Shown here in pieces: positions 57,786 to 64,000 of a stretch of DNA of 64,000 bases. Each line of letters starts with the position of its first letter. Position 1 is the first letter of the stretch. Source of the stretch: Sambucus nigra (Eukaryota; Streptophyta; Magnoliopsida; Dipsacales; Adoxaceae). The notes under the pieces were generated by a model. The model made no database searches, had not been told where the DNA came from, and saw only the letters and a list, made by a program, of their open reading frames with translations. The DNA is taken from positions 692,898,757-692,962,756 of the forward strand of contig OX422209.1 in NCBI GenBank assembly GCA_949130495.1, read 5' to 3'. Both the position numbers and the translations under genes were made by a program.

Positions 57786-59230
57786 TGTGACACCCCGCCT
57801 AATTAAATACTGAGCGATCAATCCTTTATTAAATTAAAATCAAGGTGAACAGTTGGTTCATTCTTAGCATCACTGTCGCAAATAAAATTTTCCAATTTAA
57901 ACACCCTGATTAATTAAGCTAAATGTTAAAACAATTTAAAACTTTATTTCCATTTTTTTTATTAAATTCCAATTTGAAAACCTTTTAAATAACAAACAGT
58001 TTAAGAATCACATAAGTGCTACGGATAGCAATTAACACAAAAGAATTAATCCATCTAAATTAACCAAACCAAATTTAAGCTACCAATGAAATCATCCTGA
58101 CAAGAGTTAATACCCAAAGAGTACCGAATACTTAAAATAAATAAACATACATCTTTGACCAATCTACACTGAATGGGAGATGGGCGACACATGCCCTATC
58201 TATGAAGAACTATAATAAGAACCGAATCATTGAAGATGTCGTCTAAAACAAAGGCATGCAACTCCCACATGAGCTACAACGCGTCCAATCCAAAGAATCT
58301 ATGCATGACGCCCCTGTGGCTGGGCACCTGTAATATATACATATATATATACAAGAGAGAAGAGATAATAGAAAACGGGTCAGAGTCTGATTGTAAAATA
58401 GTTTAAAAATAGTTTAGCAAGTATTTAAAATGCTTACCTGCTAATGCAACAACCATGTTAGTATGCGAAACTCTCTTGAGAATTCTCACCTCTCGCCTTG
58501 TGTGCACGCCTACCCTACTAATGAATCTCATGAGTCTTTCTAACTTATTCTCCATAAGGTTTTATCACTTGAAAATAAGGTTATGATATTCACTTTAGAA
58601 AATCAATATCTTCAAGACTTATTACGTTATTTAGAATAACCCCGTACCGTCATACAATTTCCGAATACTTATAGTGAAGTTGAAAATTTATACATTACTT
58701 AATTACTCTTACGCACAGTAGAAAGTTCTCATATAGATATACGTATATATATTAGTTACACGTATAATATATATACTAACGGCACCCCACAAAAAATCTA
58801 TGGTGCAAGGTTTCCATATATAAGTATATATATACCAATCACTCATAAAATATATATATATTAGCACCCCACATAAAATCTATGGTGCTGGCATACTCTG
58901 CTATCAAGTCCCTGTATCACACATATTTAGGGAAATGCTAGTTCAGAATCACTCTCGAACTACATTAACATAAAACACATACAAATGGAGGCGAAGCATA
59001 GTTCCAAGTCACTAAGAGGTCAGCACATACCCTCAAGTCTCTTAGGACCGTCTGACTATCAATCAGATAGCCTGTACCAAGGAATCCTATGTTCTAGGGT
59101 ATGAGTCAATATCCTCCATAAAGGTCCCATCGAGATAAGACCGTCCCGGCGCGGAAACCCCCGTGATAGCAAGTAGCCCGAGTATGATTTTTATACAGAT
59201 ATAATATATGCACAATCACACAGTCATATT

Positions 59231-59261
<31 letters not shown>

Positions 59262-60851
59262 CCACATTTCTAAATTAGGTGCGCTCATGACCCATAATTA
59301 TAATTATCCATTTTTACACATTTTACTCGATTATTTCGTATAACGGGCTCGTTATTTATATTCTCATTTATTATTCACTCCATACTCACTTATCCTCTCT
59401 CGAAGTATTTTAAGTATAATTTCAGTAGGCATTCACTCACTTACGTTCCGGTCTAACTCCCTTACGAGTCCCGGTCTTTTTATTAAATATACGCATGATT
59501 TCTTGTACACATGAATCATTCCTTGTTAACTCAAAATCTCATCCTACACTAAAATGTTACTCAATGGGGTCTACCTAGGCCCTACTGGTCATCTCTATAT
59601 CCCATTATATTCGAACAACAACAATCAAGGGTTCCCATACATCTTCAGCGGATTAAACTAACGAATGAGAAATATGTAGTTTTCCAGGATGGGTCGATCG
59701 ATCGATAAGTGGGGGTCGATCGATCGATCAAGCAGTTCTTGTCAAGAAACTGCAAATTAAACCTACGGGTTTCATCTTCCAATTTCTCCAAAAATGTCAT
59801 TAACAAGTCTAAAATTCTCAAATAACGATACTACAAGTTCTATATACATTTATACAAGATTTCCTACGTGAAACATGTATAAAAACATCAACGGTATCGA
59901 ATTAATGGGGCAAAATTGACATAATCTTCAAGAACCCTAATTTTGGAAGAATTATCCATTCCTCTAATTATCTCCTAGATTTCTTGTTTCTAAACGCATA
60001 GTAATTCATGGGTAATCCTCTACATGTGATGGGTATATCCAGAATATATTGAATCTCTCTAAACATGCGATTTAAAGTCTCCAAATTGATAATTTCTTTC
60101 ATAAAACGTGATATTGGCAATCCTAAACTAACATGGTTGAGGCATTAACCAAAAATAAAGCAATACAGATACTTACCTGGGAATTTAGTTTCTGATTTGT
60201 GAAGGAGAAAGGTATGGTTGTGCTCCTCGTTCCGCGATCTACGTTTTGGTGGTGGTGGCGGTGAAAATGGTTGAGTCTTTGGCCTTGAATTTCTTGAAAA
60301 GCTTGCCAACTTCTTCTCCAATGTCCGTTCTTTGATTTTGTGTTTGTTAACCCTAGAAGACAACTCCTAAAGGTTGATATATCCTTACGAAATTTGTGGG
60401 TTTAATTCCCCAAAAATATAAAATGTCTAAAATACCCTCTCGGGATGTCAATTAGGCCTAAAAATGCCTCGAGACCCAAACTAAACCCCCGGGTACACTT
60501 TTCTGACTATCTCGACCCTTTCGGACACTTTGGCGCACTCAAAATGACCATACAAGCAACTTATAATTTATTCACTTTATATAATAATAATTTAGTCCTG
60601 ACACGACACAGGCGCATCCCGACTTAAATTTCTATAATTTCCATTTTCTTCACTCGTGACAATTTTAATAAAATAAATCTCATATATTACTTTACTCGTT
60701 TAGTAATATTCAACAATTTTCCAATGATTACTAACTCACATCACATTAGTAAATATAAAAATAAATTTTCAGATTAATATTAAATTAATATCTCAATTTA
60801 AATTTAATAAATCCCCAAATTTTAAAAGCCATAAACATACGTGGTATTATA
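57786..60851 (-). mobile_element. 5' LTR of the LARD-like element
   Basis: 3066 bp; outer end GGTATTATA (CA to TA change at the terminus). It holds the 56-bp palindrome block (59686-59741) absent from the other LTR and an intact splice-donor AGGTAAGT (60171-60178, minus). Confidence 0.85.
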
Positions 60852-61619
60852 CCATAACACTTTGTAGATACTCCCTCAGCAATAACACGCAACTCTCGGT
60901 TGCAAAGATCTCCTCGTAAAGGTTGAACAATAGCAAAGCTTGTGTTCTAGGGTTCCAAAATATTCACAAAAGTAATTGGGTTTTTTTGTGTGTGAATTAA
61001 AAAGATGTTTGGCACATCAAAAAATGAAGTCTTATTGTGTTTGAACTCTTATAAACATTTTCTCAAAGACTTAAAAAATACACCACCGAAATAGGTATAT
61101 TTATAGGAAACTTGAATTGGTGGAAAAAATCTAAACAGATCTGTTCGAGTTTATCAAGATCGGATCGGTTTGATTTTGATACTGGATCAGTCCGGTGCGG
61201 ATCGGTTCATTTTTTAAAAAGTCTTATTCGATTTGACTTCGATCCAGGGTTTTCTATTTTTGGTGCAAAGCGGATCGGTCCGATTTGGATGTGGATCGGT
61301 CCGGTGGCGGATCGGTTCGTTTTTAAATTCACCGGATCGGTCCGGTTTACCAGAAAACAAAATTCTTTCAAAAACCTCATTTTTCTTGAAAAAACTTACT
61401 TCTTATTTTTATAAAATCATTTTATAAAAGTTTCCCAATACTAAGTTTGAAACTTGAAGATATTTAAAAAAAAAATTACCATGTTCATTCTCGCAGAGGT
61501 TATGATGTTGAAGACGCTTTGATATTCGGATCCGTTGATGGCACATGCGATCTTGAATTTCTTCAACGGTGTAATGGTGTACTACATACATATTGACAAT
61601 GGACAAAAATGTCCTTACA
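60852..61619 (-). mobile_element. 5' LTR of the copia-like element, right piece
   Basis: It continues the LTR interrupted at 50715 (ACACTTTGTAGATACTCCC...) and ends AATGTCCTTACA, matching 46932-47701. It includes the second GATCGG cluster (61157-61345). Confidence 0.85.
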
Positions 61620-61826
61620 AACAAGGAAGCAGAATATGAAGCGCTGATCGCAGGACTACAAAAGTCCATTGCACTTGGAGCAAAGCAACTCCAGGTGTTT
61701 GACGACTCACAGTTGGTCTCCAACCAGATAAGTAGAGATTTCAATGCTAGATATGAGAGGATGGCAGCCTACCTTGCCACAATGAAAGAATTGATGGCCA
61801 ACTTTGAAAAAGTCAGTGTTCAATAA
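61620..61826 (+). pseudogene. Second RNase H, second half (Tat-type)
   Basis: KEAEYEALIAGLQKSIALGA, KQLQVFDDSQLVSNQISRDF and MAAYLATMKELMANF continue the domain cut at 46534. The catalytic Glu of AEYEAL and the Asp of DDSQLVSNQ are present (family: AEYEALIAGL...VxGDSQLVVNQ). Stop at 61824-61826. It lies in a different frame numbering only because of the insertion. Confidence 0.8.
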
Positions 61827-61961
61827 TTTCTCAAAGGATAAAATAACCATGCTTATGCCCTAGCAGCCCTAAGCTCAACGATCAATTCTGACTTGAAAAT
61901 AACAATTCCAATTGATTTCCTCGCCTAGCCAAGTATCAACCAGATTAACAAACTGCCAAGC

Positions 61962-62332
61962 GTGGAGCATGTTCTCAAGGTTGAAAAAACCATCAGTTGG
62001 ATGGACCCCTTAAGGGATTATTTGAAGGATGGTACACTACCAACGGATAAGGAGACCGCTCATCGGATAAGTGTCAAAGTTGCTCGCTTTCACTTATCTC
62101 TTGAGGGAAAGCAGTACAAGATATATTTCACTGGACCTTACCTCCATTGCATTCATCCAAAGGACGTCGAGTAAGTTTTGCATGAACTCCATGAAGGAAT
62201 CTGTGGGAGTCACATTAGGGGCAGGTTGCTAGCCTTCTGAGGAATGAAAGAAGGTTATTGGTGGTCGTACATGCAAAAAGATGCTGGACTCTATGGTCAA
62301 AAATGCAAAAAATGCCAACTTCATGCACCTAT
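61962..62332 (+). pseudogene. Spacer and integrase zinc finger (Tat-type), truncated
   Basis: SWMDPLRDYLKDGTLPTDKE is the typical spacer (WM.PI..YL..G.LP.D...A). FTGPYLHCIHPKDVE, a stop, then LHELHEGICGSHIRGRLLAF and KCKKCQLHAPI give the HHCC zinc finger with both His and both Cys (62186-62326). It ends abruptly at 62332 where unrelated LTR-like sequence begins; the catalytic core is missing. Confidence 0.75.
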
Positions 62333-63506
62333 TGATGATGCCGAAAATCAGCACCACCAGGTGAGGAGTTTGCTAGCTCGACACAGGTGTAACAATGGCA
62401 GCACAGTTGTATGAATAAGGCAAGAATGAGGTGAGGAGAAGAGGAATGAATGCAGGAACATAAGTGGTTCAGCCAAATCGGCCTACGTCCACTGTGAGTG
62501 TGTGTGAATAATATCACTGAAAGAAGGCACTAGTGGCCAAGGATACAACCTCTCAAGCTCTTTCTCCCTCTACAGTGTAAACTTAGACAAAATTTTAGCT
62601 AGGGTTTCAATCTCTGTCCCTCTTTGCAAGGTAGGGGATGATATCTTTATATAATGCCTAGGGGGTGTAATGTACCCCCTATGCATGTAATGTGCATGTG
62701 TGTAGTTTCCTCACCAATGAGGGTGTGCCAGCTGTCAGGTCCACATGTAAGTGATGATGATGAAATATTCCCCCCACATGTGGGGAATAATCTTGTTGTA
62801 ACTGATCTTGGCCCAGGTGTCCTTATCCAAATGCTTGCGGATACTTTGACAGTCGTGCTGGTGAATGGCCTCGGCCTAGGAGAGGCCGAGCTATAAGGAT
62901 AGGTCGTCCGATCCATTCGTGATGTGTCATGCGCTGTCTCAGCTTTATGTCAGCCGAGGTAAACACCTATATCGGCCTGGGACGAGCCATTTAGCGTGCT
63001 GATGATAAGCGATCCCTGGTAAGCTCGGCCTCCTACGAGGTAGGGTTCATGCTGAAGGTGTGTTTAGCTTCTTGTTATCTTGGCCTACTGTTGACCGGGG
63101 TTACTATTCCTTGGCACCTGGAGTTGATGTTATCTGTGATATGAGAAGTGTTCCGGGGGGAGTGCATGTCTTAGTGTCGGCCTGGGCTGAGGTAGCCTTG
63201 GCCGAGGGATGATATCGTGAGCCCCCCCTGCACCGGTGGGTCGGCTAACGTCTCGGCTCTCATCTCGGCCGAGGTATGTTCCACTAGGCCGAGGTCATAC
63301 TTGGGCATATCAATCACCCCCCAGCCCTTAGTCATTTGCGAAGAGTGGTGGCTAAGGGGTTCTTGCCTCCGAGGTCTATTTACCCCAAAGTCAATACCCG
63401 CATGACACTTGTCCATTGCTAAGGCATGCCCACTTGGTTGGCACATGCTGTCAATTGTCCCTTGGGCTTCCCAAGGCAATGATGAGCCTTGGGAATCGTG
63501 CCCAAG
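62333..63506 (+). mobile_element. LTR-like or element-terminal sequence interrupting integrase
   Basis: It starts TGATGATGCCGAAAATCAGC directly after the interrupted integrase. It contains GGTTCAGCC...GCCTACGTCCACTG (62468-62494), a motif common in plant LTRs, and becomes GC-rich with about ten CGGCC/GGCCGAG motifs (62866-63300). No right terminus is visible, so it may continue past the window. A duplication cannot be tested. Confidence 0.4.
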
Positions 63507-63937
63507 TATTTAAAGGCTAAAACCTTCCTTTTTCTTCTTCTTCCTCATTTCTCTCCTGTTCAAGCGATTACTCCCCTGTTTTCTGCGATTTTTTCTCTCC
63601 GAAGCTAGCCTCTGCTCCAGCGATTGTTCCGCTGAGGGATACCACCTTTCCTGCGCGATACTCTCCACATTGTTCACCAACCTCACCTTCAGGTATCTTC
63701 CCTCTCCATCTCCTTCGTTTTTGATATTTTTAATTTTGAACTTTCCGGTTAGATCTTGAGTTTCCCGGTGAGATCTTGGGATTTCCGGTTAGACCTTGAG
63801 TTTTCCGGTGGAGCAGGCTTCCTGCATAGGTTCTTTAGTTTGATATAAAATTCCCTTAACTTTTCAAGCCATCTTTGTTTGTAGTTTTTAGGATATTCCC
63901 AAGTTTAAGGTCTGCAAAATCCTTGTGTCGTCCCCAG
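63507..63937 (+). promoter_or_regulatory. TATA box, CT-rich leader and possible leader intron
   Basis: TATTTAAAGG (63507-63516) is followed by a pyrimidine-rich patch (63523-63560). A donor-like CAG|GTATCTTCC (intron from 63693) and acceptors TTTTTAG (63891) or CCCCAG (63937), directly before an ATG, outline a 199-245 bp leader intron. Confidence 0.35.
63742..63817. repeat. Minisatellite of about 19-20 bp, nearly four copies
   Basis: TTTCCGGTTAGATCTTGAG (63742-63760) is repeated with small changes from 63761, 63782 and 63801. It lies within the possible leader intron. Confidence 0.8.
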
Positions 63938-64000
63938 ATGCTCAGACCCTTGTACCAACTTCTTGAAGACTTTCCATCTCTAAAGGAGAAGACCTTGGAT
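63938..64000 (+). CDS. Start of an open frame running off the window
   Basis: ATG at 63938 follows CCCCAG and opens 21 codons to the window end, beginning MLRPLYQLLEDFPSLKEK. It follows a promoter-like region with TATA box and a possible leader intron, so it could be the first coding exon of an element-encoded or host gene. Too short to assign a family. Confidence 0.3.
   Translation, partial: MLRPLYQLLEDFPSLKEKTLD

Larger units (their letters stand above)
50716..60851 (-). mobile_element. Young non-coding LTR element with 3-kb LTRs (LARD-like), CCATA duplication
   Basis: LTRs 50716-53758 and 57786-60851 are near-identical over 3 kb. CCATA lies at 50711-50715 and 60852-60856. PBS TGGTATCAGAGC (57783-57772, minus) and PPT (53772-53759) show minus orientation. 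LTR ends TGTAATACCCCG...GGCGGGGTGTCACA resemble Tekay/Del gypsy elements. The 4.0-kb interior has no gag or pol I can recognise. It is the innermost and youngest insertion of the nest. Confidence 0.85.
46535..61619 (-). mobile_element. Copia-like (SIRE-type gag) element without pol, AACAA duplication
   Basis: LTRs: 46535-47701, and 50312-50715 plus 60852-61619 (split by a later insertion). AACAA lies at 46530-46534 and 61620-61624. A PBS beside the right LTR and a PPT beside the left LTR show minus orientation. The internal region (47702-50311, 2.6 kb) holds only a gag-like ORF; protease, integrase, RT and RNase H are absent, so the element is non-autonomous or deleted. Confidence 0.8.
42080..62332 (+). 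mobile_element. Plus-strand Tat-type Ty3/gypsy element, split by nested insertions
   Basis: LTR, PBS, gag, protease, RT, RNase H and the start of the second RNase H run from 42080 to 46534. The remaining second RNase H, spacer and integrase zinc finger continue at 61620-62332. The join is exact after removing the 46535-61624 insertion and one AACAA copy. The element is then cut again at about 62332 by another LTR-like sequence, so its integrase core and 3' LTR are missing. Confidence 0.8.

Overview
The window looks like intergenic DNA from a large-genome flowering plant. It is AT-rich and is almost wholly built from LTR retrotransposons nested inside one another, with smaller DNA transposons, Helitron-like ends and microsatellites between them. 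I see no intact host gene, tRNA, rRNA or CRISPR array. Every long recognisable protein is retrotransposon gag-pol or an accessory retrotransposon ORF, and nearly all carry stops or frameshifts.

Layout. 1-1602: the end of a long TGTAAC-type LTR. About 1603-15711: a degraded Ty3/gypsy element of the Tat/Ogre type on the minus strand (5' LTR 13642-15711, gag, protease with G-patch, RT, RNase H, second RNase H, integrase). Its 3' side carries opposite-strand genes with their own promoter, intron and poly(A) signals (1785-4560). 15712-17195: unidentified coding-like DNA and a small CACTA-like element. 17199-20119: a truncated Tat-type element on the minus strand. 20120-22432: decayed coding-like DNA and a promoter-like tandem repeat. 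22438-39602: one Athila-type element on the minus strand bounded by the 5-bp duplication CTGCT. It keeps gag, pol and a spliced accessory (env-position) gene. Its 5' end is scrambled by a foreign LTR (from 32978), an inverted piece of its own 3' region (34600-35536) and a Helitron-like insertion (about 36270-39460). 39608-42079: fold-back MITE, Helitron-like end and microsatellites.

42080-62332 is a three-layer nest. A plus-strand Tat-type element (LTR 42080-42518, gag, PR, RT, RNase H) is split inside its second RNase H by a minus-strand, copia-like element lacking pol (46535-61619, duplication AACAA). That element is in turn split inside its 5' LTR by a non-coding element with 3-kb LTRs (50716-60851, duplication CCATA). 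The outer element resumes at 61620 and stops in the integrase zinc finger at 62332, where another LTR-like sequence with many CGGCCGAG motifs begins. The window closes in a promoter, a possible leader intron and a short open frame (63938-64000).

The most interesting recurring signal is a palindromic module (GTCGAC, CGATCGAT or GGTCGACC cores in pairs). It lies shortly upstream of TATA boxes in several otherwise unrelated LTRs and internal retroelement promoters. All statements come from reading the sequence; family names are pattern recognition, not database results.
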